Source: Vibrio sp. 10N.261.45.E2 (GTDB taxonomy: Bacteria > Pseudomonadota > Gammaproteobacteria > Enterobacterales > Vibrionaceae). From it: DNA of 64,000 nucleotides. Each line of letters opens with the position of its first letter. Position 1 is the stretch's first letter. The position numbers and the translations under genes were made by a program. Below are positions 26,864 to 35,917 of the stretch, piece after piece. The notes under the pieces were generated by a model that did not search any database, was not told the origin of the DNA, and saw only the letters and a program-made list of their open reading frames with translations. Location: the NCBI RefSeq assembly GCF_002875705.1, contig NZ_MCZZ01000106.1, positions 40,498-104,497 of the forward strand, in the 5' to 3' direction.

Positions 26864-27181
26864 ATGAATGTACTTAACTTTCTTGGTTTCGATTGCCACA
26901 TTGTTAAACGTCATTACGCCAATGGTGCGATTGCGCTTGAGCTGATTGCAGCAGAAACCGATAACAACATTAATAATGACACCTTTGCCGGTGAACCAAT
27001 TTGTGTTGCGACAACCTGTGTTAGTAATGCCAACCTACTGACAAATGAAACATGCATCAAAAACTACAGTGAAAACACTGGAATTGAAGATGTTCTTGTC
27101 GAGGCTGGAATTATTAAATTAACCGGAAAATCATGCAGAACTGGCTACGTCAGTGTGCCAATTGTCGAAGTTTTGATTTAG
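26864..27181 (+). CDS. DUF4313-like protein
   Basis: ATG 26864 follows TGGAG by 7 bases; a start at 26843 is possible. The 105-residue protein has the plan of DUF4313: an N-terminal FLGFDCHIVKRHYANG, a central PICVATTCV / CIKNYSENTGI box, and a final RTGYVSVPIVEV. Found in plasmids; function unknown. Confidence 0.7.
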   Translation: MNVLNFLGFDCHIVKRHYANGAIALELIAAETDNNINNDTFAGEPICVATTCVSNANLLTNETCIKNYSENTGIEDVLVEAGIIKLTGKSCRTGYVSVPIVEVLI

Positions 27182-27225
27182 TGATTTTCTCTCATTGTTG
27201 ACCATTGAATAAATGGAGATACCAC

Positions 27226-27465
27226 ATGACTACTTTCGAACAACTGTCAGCTTTAGTAGACATCGAGATCAGTCTTATTAAATCTGTCAGACGCATTAAA
27301 TTGCTCAATAGACCACCATCAAATTTACTCACTGATACCTATCAATCATTCAATGATTTGAAAGCTAAAAGTGCCCAAATAGATAGTTACGCAGGCGACT
27401 GCATCATTGCTCGTATAGAACATCTTTTTCAAGATGACGTTATACAACCCCTTCTCAAGAAGTAA
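27226..27465 (+). CDS. Hypothetical helical protein, 79 residues
   Basis: Starts at ATG 27226 after TGGAGA. A short soluble helical protein of no recognised family, in the same transcript as the DUF4313-like gene. Confidence 0.6.
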   Translation: MTTFEQLSALVDIEISLIKSVRRIKLLNRPPSNLLTDTYQSFNDLKAKSAQIDSYAGDCIIARIEHLFQDDVIQPLLKK

Positions 27466-27539
27466 CCCATCGCTCGGAGTTTGTAACCCAACAAACGCCA
27501 ACGGATAGATCCCATCTAAACCCCAATAAACCTAACCCA

Positions 27540-27566
27540 ACACGGGACTTATTAGCTTACCCGTGT
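27540..27566 (+). promoter_or_regulatory. Hairpin before 27613
   Basis: ACACGGG (27540-27546) pairs with CCCGTGT (27560-27566), about 45 bases before ATG 27613 with its TTGGAGGA site. It resembles the hairpins in front of other genes in this block. Confidence 0.5.
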
Positions 27567-27612
27567 GGTGGCCTAGTACGTCTCAAATTCCAGTTCTTGG
27601 AGGAGCTAACTC

Positions 27613-27795
27613 ATGCCACGAAACATCCCAATAAGTAAGTTTGCTGACTTTATCTTGTATTACAAGATAAACGGCAAGGTGAAGAAGAAAATGTTTGAAG
27701 ATACAGAAGCAGGAAATGTGTATCGCTACGCTAGGTCATTCCCGCAAGGAATCGCTTGGAAAATTAGACAACTACCCTCACAGCAACAGGTGTGA
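27613..27795 (+). CDS. Small basic hypothetical protein, 60 residues
   Basis: GGAGGA site 8 bases before the ATG. The product is short and basic, no membrane segment or known motif. It ends 2 bases before the next start. Confidence 0.6.
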   Translation: MPRNIPISKFADFILYYKINGKVKKKMFEDTEAGNVYRYARSFPQGIAWKIRQLPSQQQV

Positions 27796-27797
27796 TT

Positions 27798-27980
27798 ATG
27801 AATATTGAAATGACAGAAAAAGCCATGGCAGAACCGGTCGCAATGCATCTAGAAGGTGCTGATGTAGCCGTCGTTGTGGAATATTTTTTAGGTCGCCTAG
27901 TTAACGAGATCCCCGAAGAGAATCTTGAGGTGGTCCTTAAATCATGCAGTTCAGAAATCGATATTCATTTTAAAAAATGA
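27798..27980 (+). CDS. Small acidic hypothetical protein, 60 residues
   Basis: ATG 27798 follows the previous stop by 2 bases, with an AGGT site. The product is acidic. It appears coupled to the preceding gene. Family not recognised. Confidence 0.6.
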   Translation: MNIEMTEKAMAEPVAMHLEGADVAVVVEYFLGRLVNEIPEENLEVVLKSCSSEIDIHFKK

Positions 27981-28036
27981 CATCTGCACTTACTAAACCC
28001 CATGTGCTTACGCACGAAATATACCGAGGAATTACT

Positions 28037-28474
28037 ATGTCTTTCACAACAAAACCAGCAAATTTGAATTGTAACCTAATGAGCAAATTTGCACTCACTT
28101 GCATCATTGGCTTGTCATCTTCCACTGTAATTGCAGATTGTCAATTTGGTGCAGAGACGATCCCTGTTGGTGAACAACTTACGATTCGTGATGAATTCTT
28201 AGTCGAGGAAAGTTACCAGCATTACCTCAACCAAGGTTACACGACTCAACAGAGCAAAGAGTTCGCAATGTCCAGTGACTGGACCGTTGTTGCACTTGAA
28301 TGCACTCGTCAATTCGTACCTAACCCTAATTTCACTCCTGAAACAGCTGAACATGCCGGTTCCCAATTTATTTACGTTGGCGACGTGCTGGTGGCTGGTC
28401 AGTTTCAACGTACTTTTTTACCTGTCGTGATGGGTTTGGAAGTAAAGAAAGAGGAGCGTTCTCATGTTCAATAA
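28037..28474 (+). CDS. Exported hypothetical protein, 145 residues
   Basis: ATG 28037 has a GAGGAA site. The N-terminus has a hydrophobic stretch (about 15-35) ending VIADC, a probable signal peptide. The rest is soluble with one further cysteine (ALECTR). It overlaps the next gene by 11 bases. Family not recognised. Confidence 0.65.
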   Translation: MSFTTKPANLNCNLMSKFALTCIIGLSSSTVIADCQFGAETIPVGEQLTIRDEFLVEESYQHYLNQGYTTQQSKEFAMSSDWTVVALECTRQFVPNPNFTPETAEHAGSQFIYVGDVLVAGQFQRTFLPVVMGLEVKKEERSHVQ

Positions 28475-29120
28475 AGTGATAGATGCTGAGTGGGTTATGA
28501 TTAATAACTCTCTTACCCCATGTAAGTTTAGTACTGCCTTTCATGAGTACTTGTGCTTACGACGTCACGATAATCATTTTGATTACGATACGAGCAAACA
28601 CGGGTTACTTACACCGACCAGAAACTACTCAATTGAGTTCTTAATGGCTGCGTCTCATTCATTTGTCGAATTTGGGGATACGTTAATCGTTCCACTGCGT
28701 GCTTCGAATGAAAACATACAAGAAACGATGTCAATTAAGTTTGTCCCATTCCTGACTGATGAATTGGCCAAGCCCCTATGGTCTAAGTATGCGAAACATC
28801 AAGCCATAAGGACTATCGGAAGATTTGCTGAATCAATGCAGTCTAACAAAAGCTATGTTTGGTCATGGATGAAACTTCAAGCTTCGGAATCTGTAGCGAA
28901 TGAAACAACCCCAACTCAAACAAACAGCTTAGAAGATGATCTAAAGGCGCTCTTATTTGAGTTCCGAGAAGATGAACAAAACAAAAAACTTCGTCGAAAT
29001 ACCAGTTTGGCTATCGACAAAGGTTATTTTGAAGGGTGCGAATGTACTTTGGCTTACGTGCAGTCCAACCTCATCAGGTTGTTACGTAGTCATGGTATTC
29101 GAGTACCAGAACAATTTTAA
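28464..29120 (+). CDS. Hypothetical protein, 218 residues
   Basis: A soluble protein, its start overlapping the end of the exported-protein gene, with an AGGAG site inside that gene. The C-terminal part is acidic, then basic. No motif recognised. A strong terminator follows. Confidence 0.65.
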   Translation: MFNKVIDAEWVMINNSLTPCKFSTAFHEYLCLRRHDNHFDYDTSKHGLLTPTRNYSIEFLMAASHSFVEFGDTLIVPLRASNENIQETMSIKFVPFLTDELAKPLWSKYAKHQAIRTIGRFAESMQSNKSYVWSWMKLQASESVANETTPTQTNSLEDDLKALLFEFREDEQNKKLRRNTSLAIDKGYFEGCECTLAYVQSNLIRLLRSHGIRVPEQF

Positions 29121-29130
29121 CTAAAACAAA

Positions 29131-29158
29131 AATTGCTCCCATTGGGAGCAATTTTTTT
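29131..29158. terminator. Terminator between convergent genes
   Basis: AATTGCTCCC pairs with GGGAGCAATT around a short loop, followed by T7, between the plus gene ending 29120 and the minus gene ending 29172. Confidence 0.88.
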
Positions 29159-29171
29159 CATCTTCCATCTG

Positions 29172-31133
29172 TTACTGGTTCAAACTCAACCATGTCACCG
29201 CAGATGTCCCCCAGCGTGTACTCTTTTGTGTTTTATATTCTTTTACTCCACTTCCAATTCGATAGAGCAAGATCGCTTGGTCTTCAATATTTGATAGCTT
29301 ATTACTCAAATCTCCATCACCAAACTGTGTGATAACTTGATTGATGAAGTCGTTCAGTGCATCTGATTTCTGATTGATGTTGATGGCCACTATGTCACCT
29401 TCACTGAGTGTCGCAAGGTGTTCGTCCAAATCGGAATCGCGCCAAGTGGAAGGGTCAGCAAAACCATAACTATGATACTCAGCATTGGCACTCTTTCTGA
29501 GAAAGACTTGCAAGTTGCCAGTTGGTGCTTTCAACCGGTCCATTTCCAATGTTCGATCACATCGATTTGAATCAGCGTCTGAGCAAGTTCTCTGAACGAC
29601 GTATCGCCAATCATGAGGTGAGTCGATCCAAGGGAATTCAATGCTAAAGTTCGCTATTTCTGCATCCGGAGTAAAATAGAAAATGGGTAAAGCTGTCCCT
29701 GTTTTATCAAGGTTGACCGTGATAGATACCGTATCACCTGGTGCGGCAATCTTATCACCAACCATCATGTCATGGGTGTTACTGGCATCAGCGGTGATTA
29801 AAGCCTCATGTGGGCCTTCCACTAAATTTCCTTCACCACTTTCAAGTGCTGGAATAGTGACTAGTGTGTGAGGCGTATTGTCCAAATTAAGCAGCTGCAC
29901 ATCAGAGGTGATAATTTCGAAGTTTTGGTTCAAGTAGTCATTGTTTGTCGAGGGTATGACCTGAATATCAAATGTGCCTGCATTGTACGTCGAGAGGCCA
30001 TCGCTCGTTTCGAAGGTGATGTCGTGATGCATCCCAAGATCATCATCCGTCGGATTCATTTCGATGACACCCAAGTCATTTAATCGCATGAAGTTAGGCT
30101 TATTGATTATATTGACCACGGGCTTTCCGTCGGTCTTGGTTGACTTGATTTGGGTGAAGACATTTTTTTCTTGTCCAGATATAAGGTGTGGTGGCAACGT
30201 GAAAGATGTTCCACTCGAACGTACATTCACATCGACAATCCCGTCTGTAAACAAGTTCGACTCGTCAGTCACTCTATATTTGAATGTCTGAATGCCATCA
30301 TTATTTGGTGATGGGGTATAGGTAAAGGTGCATGGGGGCGTCATCGTCACTAAACCATAATACGGTTGCTGGCTTACCATGCAGGTGTGAGAGTCGGTTG
30401 GGTTTTTGTCTGTCCAAGTCCCGGCCACCGTAAAAGGAGTCCCTTGTGATATATCGCCAGTCTTGTGTTCAGCGATAGGTGGATACAGTTGCTGAATGGA
30501 GTTATAACGCACCTTCCCTTGTGACCAGTTGAAGAAGCCGAAATATCCCGGTGCAACGGTTAGATCATTGACGTCAAAGATTGTAGCGCCATCTAACTTG
30601 GTCACGATCCGATTCGGAAATAGCTGCATTTCAAATTGGTAGGGCTGGCCATGCATCCATTCTACATTTCGCTTCTTACCCAAGATGGTGTTTTGGCCTT
30701 GTTCAACATCATGAACCGTCCAGCCATATGATTTCATCTCATCTAAGGTGCCATTGAAATAAATTAAACTGAATCCATTGTCTGCGCCGGTTGGCAGTTT
30801 TTTCCATGAGAAGAGGTAAAAACCACCAGCAGTAGGATCGCCATAAATGAACCCGATGTAGTCATCGTCTCCAGCTCCCGCATCTACTTGAATGACCCCT
30901 TTGAAGGTTCGATATTCGTATTTGGTTGCACTCATAAACGCAGTGGGGTGTCCGTTGATGCTTTGGTAGACACTTTGGCCATCTGAACTCACCGTCCAGT
31001 CTCCTGACGCAGCTTCGCCGTACTGCTTCCATGTATGCAAATTCACTTTATCTGACTCAGCGTTAGCGACACCGACGGACATTAATAAGTTTATGGCCAC
31101 GCAAGAAAGAAGGTACTTTGTATTGAATTTCAT
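29172..31133 (-). CDS. Secreted surface protein with thrombospondin-C-like domain
   Basis: ATG 31133 has a TGGAGGA site and starts a signal peptide ending VANA (653 residues). Residues about 30-200 resemble the C-terminal thrombospondin/COMP lectin-like domain (an early W-K-Q-Y-G, GDDDYIGFIYG, a late YFGFFNWSQG). Then comes an Ig-like cadherin-type repeat (about 215-300, YGLVTM...FTYTPS.. FKYRVTDE) and a second Ig-like module. The rest has a beta-rich, possibly carbohydrate-binding look. It is probably secreted or on the cell surface. Its role in the element is unknown; adhesion is a reasonable guess. It follows a small gene on the same strand. Confidence 0.78.
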   Translation of the reverse strand: MKFNTKYLLSCVAINLLMSVGVANAESDKVNLHTWKQYGEAASGDWTVSSDGQSVYQSINGHPTAFMSATKYEYRTFKGVIQVDAGAGDDDYIGFIYGDPTAGGFYLFSWKKLPTGADNGFSLIYFNGTLDEMKSYGWTVHDVEQGQNTILGKKRNVEWMHGQPYQFEMQLFPNRIVTKLDGATIFDVNDLTVAPGYFGFFNWSQGKVRYNSIQQLYPPIAEHKTGDISQGTPFTVAGTWTDKNPTDSHTCMVSQQPYYGLVTMTPPCTFTYTPSPNNDGIQTFKYRVTDESNLFTDGIVDVNVRSSGTSFTLPPHLISGQEKNVFTQIKSTKTDGKPVVNIINKPNFMRLNDLGVIEMNPTDDDLGMHHDITFETSDGLSTYNAGTFDIQVIPSTNNDYLNQNFEIITSDVQLLNLDNTPHTLVTIPALESGEGNLVEGPHEALITADASNTHDMMVGDKIAAPGDTVSITVNLDKTGTALPIFYFTPDAEIANFSIEFPWIDSPHDWRYVVQRTCSDADSNRCDRTLEMDRLKAPTGNLQVFLRKSANAEYHSYGFADPSTWRDSDLDEHLATLSEGDIVAININQKSDALNDFINQVITQFGDGDLSNKLSNIEDQAILLYRIGSGVKEYKTQKSTRWGTSAVTWLSLNQ

Positions 31134-31148
31134 GGCTTGTTCCTCCAA

Positions 31149-31400
31149 TTAATGAATCGGTGAGCCCGAGCTTTCGCTGATATTGTCCTTGAGCTCGGTA
31201 CGCAAGCGATCCAATGAAGCCTCACAAATATCCATTAAATCGACGTCAGCATTAAACCTAGCAACCGACAAGATGCTACTGATGAGCAGTTGGCGTAAAT
31301 GCAAGGGCGTCTCATCTGTTACACCTAACACTTTTAACGCGGCCACTAACCGGACAGTGCTACTTATTTCTGGGGAGGGCGAAGTCGTATTGGTAGTCAT
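31149..31400 (-). CDS. Small helical protein, upstream partner of the surface-protein gene
   Basis: 83 residues, TGGAG site. A soluble, helical protein with no recognised family. It ends 15 bases before the surface-protein start, so the two likely form an operon. Confidence 0.65.
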   Translation of the reverse strand: MTTNTTSPSPEISSTVRLVAALKVLGVTDETPLHLRQLLISSILSVARFNADVDLMDICEASLDRLRTELKDNISESSGSPIH

Positions 31401-31690
31401 GATTTACTCCAGTTTTCTTTTGCTGCGCACGATGTCGGAGATCGGCTATGTAAACCGAGAATAACTCAGCATCGAGCAAAGAAATTCAAATAAGCAGGCC
31501 GATCTATGCGATTAAATTGACATAACTAAGGGGGGGGGGAGGTCCCCAAACGGCTCAATGGAGCCATTATTAGCCGGTAGGGTTTGTCAATTAACTTTCG
31601 ATATTCGTGTCGCTAATTTGTAAAAGGAGACATTGGGGCGTGTATAACTGAATTGAACACAAACAGTCAGTAGACATAAGGTATTTAGAA

Positions 31691-31984
31691 ATGATGAACA
31701 AGAATATGAAGAATTTTAACTTTCGAATTACATGCATTGGCTTGATACTAATGCTGAGTTGTGGGATGGCACTGTTTTTTCAAGCAGCAACGAGTGGTTA
31801 CCCGCTTTTTGAGTTTGTAAAAGAAGTCGTCTTGGGAAACAGTCTTCCAATTGAAGTCAAAAACCTCGCGATGTTTCAGCTACTTCCAACTTTAGCGGGT
31901 CTACTGTTGACTATTGGCGGAACGAAAAAGATGATCGATGAGAAGAAATCTACCGAATCATCTGACGTAGAAGAGCAAGCGTAA
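31691..31984 (+). CDS. Small membrane protein, two helices
   Basis: 97 residues with two hydrophobic segments (about 11-31 and 57-77) and an acidic-lysine C-terminus. No good ribosome site. Family not recognised. Confidence 0.6.
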   Translation: MMNKNMKNFNFRITCIGLILMLSCGMALFFQAATSGYPLFEFVKEVVLGNSLPIEVKNLAMFQLLPTLAGLLLTIGGTKKMIDEKKSTESSDVEEQA

Positions 31985-31994
31985 TCGGTTTAGT

Positions 31995-32020
31995 GACCTC
32001 ATAAGGGGTATTATGAGGTC
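31995..32020. terminator. Hairpin terminator between convergent genes
   Basis: GACCTCAT (31995-32002) pairs with ATGAGGTC (32013-32020) between the convergent genes ending at 31984 and 32011. Confidence 0.7.
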
Positions 32021-32793
32021 TTACTGATCCAAAACTCACCGTCGCATGGGCCAACGAATGGAATGGCTTGACCACTGTTTAGGTACGAGTCTTCGCGTGA
32101 CTCTCTGGGAGAGACAACTGAGTGATAAGTAATTGGATTCAAACTAATAAAGAACCCAAGCTTCATCGGCTTTGATTTTCGATCCGAATATACTCGGCTG
32201 CGGTATTGGTGACCGGTTTGTCTCCGGTACACAATATCTTCACGACCAAAATGGTTAACCAGTTCTTTTGTGCTTACTTTCAGTGACAGTGTTACTGGAG
32301 CCAACGACACGATAGCTGTGCTAAAGCCGAGTCTAATCAGTTCCTCTCGCATTTCGTTGTATTTCTGAATGTCATCAGCTGGGGTAGCGGTATATTTACC
32401 TCGAACTAAACTCACTTCTTCAGTACTGGTGATTAGATTAGAAGAGTGTGCAACGTTTTTGTAAACACCGATACGAGTCGCGTCCGATAAAAATATCGGT
32501 TCACGAGAGCACCTTTTTTCAGAAAGCGTTAGAGATTGGTGTAAGTCGTAAATTTCTTCCGCTTGTTTTTGAAGTTTATTGAATAGGTTCAGATCGCCAT
32601 TGACGTGACCTATCCATCGAATATGTTGAGGTTTGGTCAGACGAAGATGGCCCGATTCAGTAAATTCTTCACTGTATTTTGGGTAGCAATGCGAACCAAA
32701 TGACTCCACTTCACTTGAAGAAGAGATCACATCGTCGAAGAACTGTTCTTCTAATTTGAAGAATCGCACCCAATCAGCGTTGCGGTTTGTCAT
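32011..32793 (-). CDS. Hypothetical protein, 260 residues
   Basis: A soluble protein, acidic N-terminal half, basic in the middle. I recognise no motif or fold. A shared operator-like sequence lies upstream, between this gene and the divergent small zinc protein gene. Confidence 0.7.
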   Translation of the reverse strand: MTNRNADWVRFFKLEEQFFDDVISSSSEVESFGSHCYPKYSEEFTESGHLRLTKPQHIRWIGHVNGDLNLFNKLQKQAEEIYDLHQSLTLSEKRCSREPIFLSDATRIGVYKNVAHSSNLITSTEEVSLVRGKYTATPADDIQKYNEMREELIRLGFSTAIVSLAPVTLSLKVSTKELVNHFGREDIVYRRQTGHQYRSRVYSDRKSKPMKLGFFISLNPITYHSVVSPRESREDSYLNSGQAIPFVGPCDGEFWISKTS

Positions 32794-32815
32794 TCTGGAA
32801 GACTCTCAAATAACG

Positions 32816-32834
32816 TATTATGTTATTGTATACA
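32816..32834. promoter_or_regulatory. Shared 19-base site, copy 1
   Basis: TATTATGTTATTGTATACA, identical at 18 of 19 positions to 36959-36977. Both copies sit between divergent genes. The inner GTATAC is palindromic. It may be an operator or a shared promoter element. Confidence 0.5.
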
Positions 32835-32864
32835 ATTATTGGTTAAAAACAAAATGAGCCTTGT

Positions 32865-33041
32865 ATGACGAATAAATTGCCAGTAAAAGTGGTTGAGAAC
32901 ATAGGTGTTGATTGCTTTTCTCGATGCCCTTATTGCAATACAAAGGTCATTGAAAATGCGGTTGTTGTGAAGCATCTCGAAACCAAGCAATTGTCAGTAG
33001 CGCATCAAGAATGCGTCGAGGAAAAGGCGCTAGACACTTAA
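32865..33041 (+). CDS. Small zinc-ribbon-like protein, 58 residues
   Basis: ATG 32865 begins a 58-residue frame with a CFSRCPYC group (three cysteines within 8 residues, near 17-24) and a late cysteine (QEC, near 51). The pattern suggests a metal site. No good ribosome site is visible. It leads directly into a small membrane-protein gene. Confidence 0.55.
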   Translation: MTNKLPVKVVENIGVDCFSRCPYCNTKVIENAVVVKHLETKQLSVAHQECVEEKALDT

Positions 33042-33055
33042 AGGAGCTCAACTTT

Positions 33056-33250
33056 ATGCAAGAACTATGGTTATTGGTGATCTTCTATATCACATTTGGG
33101 TTTTGGGTTGGATGCGGCACCGCTCCCGCAATTCTCGTATGGATTAAGAACCCACACGAAAGCACTTCGTGGAAGCTCTGGGCCGTCACCTTCAGTTTAG
33201 CAGAAGGGCCAATTGGGTTGCTTTCCATCAAAAATTGGAACATGGAGTAA
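33056..33250 (+). CDS. Small membrane protein, 64 residues
   Basis: ATG 33056 has AAGGAG 10 bases upstream. An N-terminal hydrophobic segment (about 4-28) is followed by a second weaker one. It ends 5 bases before the next start. Family not recognised. Confidence 0.6.
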   Translation: MQELWLLVIFYITFGFWVGCGTAPAILVWIKNPHESTSWKLWAVTFSLAEGPIGLLSIKNWNME

Positions 33251-33255
33251 AGGTT

Positions 33256-33453
33256 ATGCGTATGTCTATTGGAAGAGGTTATAAGAGACTGACAGTCGCC
33301 TTTACTCTCTTGGTCGTCATGTTGTATATCGAACCTGTTTCTTCATTGTTAAGCGTCGATACCAAATCTCTAGCCGATATTTCACTCATTCTATGCTCGA
33401 TATGTGTGCTCTCTATGTGGATACAGACAAAGTTAGTTAACGACCGTATCTAA
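33256..33453 (+). CDS. Small membrane protein, 65 residues
   Basis: ATG 33256 with an AAAGG site. Two hydrophobic segments (about 13-33 and 39-58). The gene end overlaps the convergent gene at 33437 by 17 bases. Family not recognised. Confidence 0.6.
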   Translation: MRMSIGRGYKRLTVAFTLLVVMLYIEPVSSLLSVDTKSLADISLILCSICVLSMWIQTKLVNDRI

Positions 33454-33673
33454 CATCATCCGGCGACACCTTTTCCGCGATGTCTAACAGTATAGCGACT
33501 ACCGCTCTTTGAACATCTTGCTTCTGCTCTTCAAGAGTCGAGCCAAATAAACTGATCTTCCTATCGACACCCGTCGCGATGGCATAGCCAGCTGATGGGT
33601 AGAGCACGATATTAAACGCATCACTAATTTTTAGTTCGTAAGTGCCGTCATCCAAATTTGACCATGAAATCAT
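33437..33673 (-). CDS. Hypothetical protein, 78 residues
   Basis: A small soluble protein with AGGAGAG just before its ATG. No recognised motif. It converges with the membrane-protein pair. Confidence 0.55.
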   Translation of the reverse strand: MISWSNLDDGTYELKISDAFNIVLYPSAGYAIATGVDRKISLFGSTLEEQKQDVQRAVVAILLDIAEKVSPDDVRYGR

Positions 33674-33817
33674 CTCTCTCTCCTGTGAGTTAAGTGCATT
33701 GAAGTACCAACAATAGCATCACCCAAAGTGAGTACACGGTAGTTTTGAGGAATATGAAAAAAAATTTTGGAATCTCAGAAAAATTGAGTAGGTTTAAATC
33801 AAAAGGAATACATTCTT

Positions 33818-34756
33818 ATGTTAAAGCAAACTTGCTCACTCTTAACTTATTACGTGATGAACGTCGTCACGGTAGTTATTCAAAACCTGAAATTCATCAT
33901 TCCGGCTCTGTGTATCTTAATCTCCTGTTATTTTGGTGATTATGTGTTCATAGTCGCAATGGGCGTCTTTCTCTTACAGGCTAAAGCCATTAAAAACATC
34001 GCCTATGAAAAGATTGTGCTCGATGATCCGACGCACACAAACCTCTCTATGTTTCATTCCGAATATTGGCACCGTTGCTGTAAGACGGCCAAACTTATGA
34101 CGAAGTTCTCTGTTTTTTATCTACTCTTGTTTGCACTTGATGCATTCAATTGGAACGACACCTTTATCAATAAAAGGTATACCGAGAATCTGGCCTTAGA
34201 TAATCTATGGCCTTGCTTATTATCGGGCTGGAACTATGTTCTTGTCCTATTGGTAGCGTTCATGACTTGGGTGATGATTACACCGATAAAATTAGTATTC
34301 GGTAGCACCGAGATATTGATGCTGGAGTGGTATCCGATCACTAATCGTTGGAAACAGGCATCAGATATAACCCTCCATTTGGCAGACCCTTACAAACCAA
34401 TAAAAGGTAAAAAAGATCAACTGATCAGAGAGATGACGATGTTCACTGACGCGTTGAATGGTAGTGGATTTCAATCACTCAGCGTCAACACTCACGTAAT
34501 TAGTGGGAAGTTGTGGGAACTACTAATAAAGGTAAAGTTAAGTGATGCGGTCGTCGATGTGAATAAGAAGCCCAAAAACTGGCTCGTCATTACCGTGTAT
34601 AAATTCGCTGTATACATTAATCAGTGTGGGCTTAAGCGAAAATCCTATAAACAGTATCGTAATCTGATGGCTGAACAAAGGTTCGAGAATAACCACATCG
34701 TGAAAATTCACTACAATGACAAGCCGAGAAAACGTGAGTCGATCCTGATTAAATAG
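33818..34756 (+). CDS. Hypothetical membrane protein, 312 residues
   Basis: An AAGGA site is 8 bases before the ATG. There are four hydrophobic segments in the first 165 residues (about 13-50 and 97-160) and a basic C-terminal cytosolic-looking domain. No known family. Confidence 0.7.
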   Translation: MLKQTCSLLTYYVMNVVTVVIQNLKFIIPALCILISCYFGDYVFIVAMGVFLLQAKAIKNIAYEKIVLDDPTHTNLSMFHSEYWHRCCKTAKLMTKFSVFYLLLFALDAFNWNDTFINKRYTENLALDNLWPCLLSGWNYVLVLLVAFMTWVMITPIKLVFGSTEILMLEWYPITNRWKQASDITLHLADPYKPIKGKKDQLIREMTMFTDALNGSGFQSLSVNTHVISGKLWELLIKVKLSDAVVDVNKKPKNWLVITVYKFAVYINQCGLKRKSYKQYRNLMAEQRFENNHIVKIHYNDKPRKRESILIK

Positions 34757-34786
34757 CGCGTGTTAAACAAAAGATAGTAATGATAT

Positions 34787-34805
34787 GGCTCTCAATGTGG
34801 GAGCC
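34787..34805. terminator. Hairpin between convergent genes
   Basis: GGCTC (34787-34791) pairs with GAGCC (34801-34805), between the convergent ends at 34756 and 34806. Confidence 0.55.
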
Positions 34806-35171
34806 TTATTCATACATCAGTTTGTCGTATTCTTTCAGGATAGTCGTTCCGTATTTGGTTAACGATAGCCAGCGTGGACGCCTTCCGGAAATCGGTTCTA
34901 TTCCCATTTCTATTAAGTCATGTCTGGTCATATTCGTGATTTGGAAAATTGGTAGCGTTGCTTTCTTGTTGGCATGTTTAACGGTATCACTAAGGAATTG
35001 GTATGACTGACCACTGCTGCTTTCGATTCCGTAAAGTGCGGCTATCACAGTCATTAAGTTACCGTTTCTCGTAGCATCAATGAGTATAAGAGTTGAAAAT
35101 GAAACATTATATTTATTAGTCAATATGCGAGATACGTATTGCAACCCGCCGTCCTTCAATTGCTTCGACAT
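34806..35171 (-). CDS. Winged-helix-like regulatory protein
   Basis: ATG 35171 has TTGGAG 9 bases upstream and is preferred to an upstream ATG at 35198. 121 residues. The C-terminal part (around TRHDLIEMGI, then RPRWLSLTKYGTTILKEYDKL) looks like the recognition helix and wing of a MarR- or PadR-like fold. Target unknown. Confidence 0.6.
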   Translation of the reverse strand: MSKQLKDGGLQYVSRILTNKYNVSFSTLILIDATRNGNLMTVIAALYGIESSSGQSYQFLSDTVKHANKKATLPIFQITNMTRHDLIEMGIEPISGRRPRWLSLTKYGTTILKEYDKLMYE

Positions 35172-35359
35172 GAATGTCATCTCCAATATACTGCCCATAA
35201 AACAGTGAGTTGAAATTTTTTAGGCTTTCCATTCAATCATGAACAATCCAGCATAACAATGGCCGCAGCCAAATATAGTGATGGCTCAAGCGAGCTAGTC
35301 CTTAACAAACCCGATCGATGTTGTATATCCAGGTTAAATCCAATTTCAGGAGTTGAGAT

Positions 35360-35578
35360 ATGCAGACAAAAGAAAGTGAAATCACGTTTAACACTGGTCG
35401 AGGGTATTCATCGAGTGGCCAGCAAATACATGCAAAAGTTATCGAAGATACTGGCGAAACACTCCGTGTCCGTTTTTCAGATCAGACTCGTGGTATAGAC
35501 GGAGAAATAGAGGTATCTGAGCTCACAGCGACCAATATCATGCGCGAATATGATGCTGGTCAATATAAAGGGGTGTGA
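35360..35578 (+). CDS. Small hypothetical protein, 72 residues
   Basis: CAGGAG site. A beta-rich small soluble protein with no recognised family. It is followed directly by a possible DNA-binding gene. Confidence 0.6.
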   Translation: MQTKESEITFNTGRGYSSSGQQIHAKVIEDTGETLRVRFSDQTRGIDGEIEVSELTATNIMREYDAGQYKGV

Positions 35579-35583
35579 CGGTT

Positions 35584-35874
35584 ATGAATTCAGGCATCTT
35601 AAGTACTACAGGCGAGACACAGGATAAAATGAGCACTCAAGAGGTGGCGGCGTTTATGTTGGAGTCCGGTGGACATTACACTGCGGCAGGGTTGTCAAAA
35701 GAATTGGGCATCTCACTGGCTAATGCGTCTGGAAACTTATATAACATAAAGACCTGCAAGAAATATGAAACCGAACTCGTAGGCACGCCTGTTACCGTGA
35801 AAGTCGTCGATATACGCGGTCATAAGAAAGGCCAACGACTGTGGTCACAGTTATTGTCTAGCTGTTGGTCATAG
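35584..35874 (+). CDS. HTH-like small protein
   Basis: Start taken at ATG 35584, with AAGGGG 10 bases upstream; a GTG at 35575 is possible. About 96 residues. Residues about 25-60 (AGLSKELGISLANASGNLYNI) fit a helix-turn-helix. It probably binds DNA. Operator unknown. Confidence 0.6.
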   Translation: MNSGILSTTGETQDKMSTQEVAAFMLESGGHYTAAGLSKELGISLANASGNLYNIKTCKKYETELVGTPVTVKVVDIRGHKKGQRLWSQLLSSCWS

Positions 35875-35917
35875 TTTTAGTGACAATGTAACGTTAGTTA
35901 TCATCTTGGAGAAAGTT

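Noticed and set aside
33745..33939. Plus-strand frame of 64 residues before the membrane-protein gene
   Set aside because: It overlaps the better supported gene at 33818, which has a good ribosome site and membrane segments.
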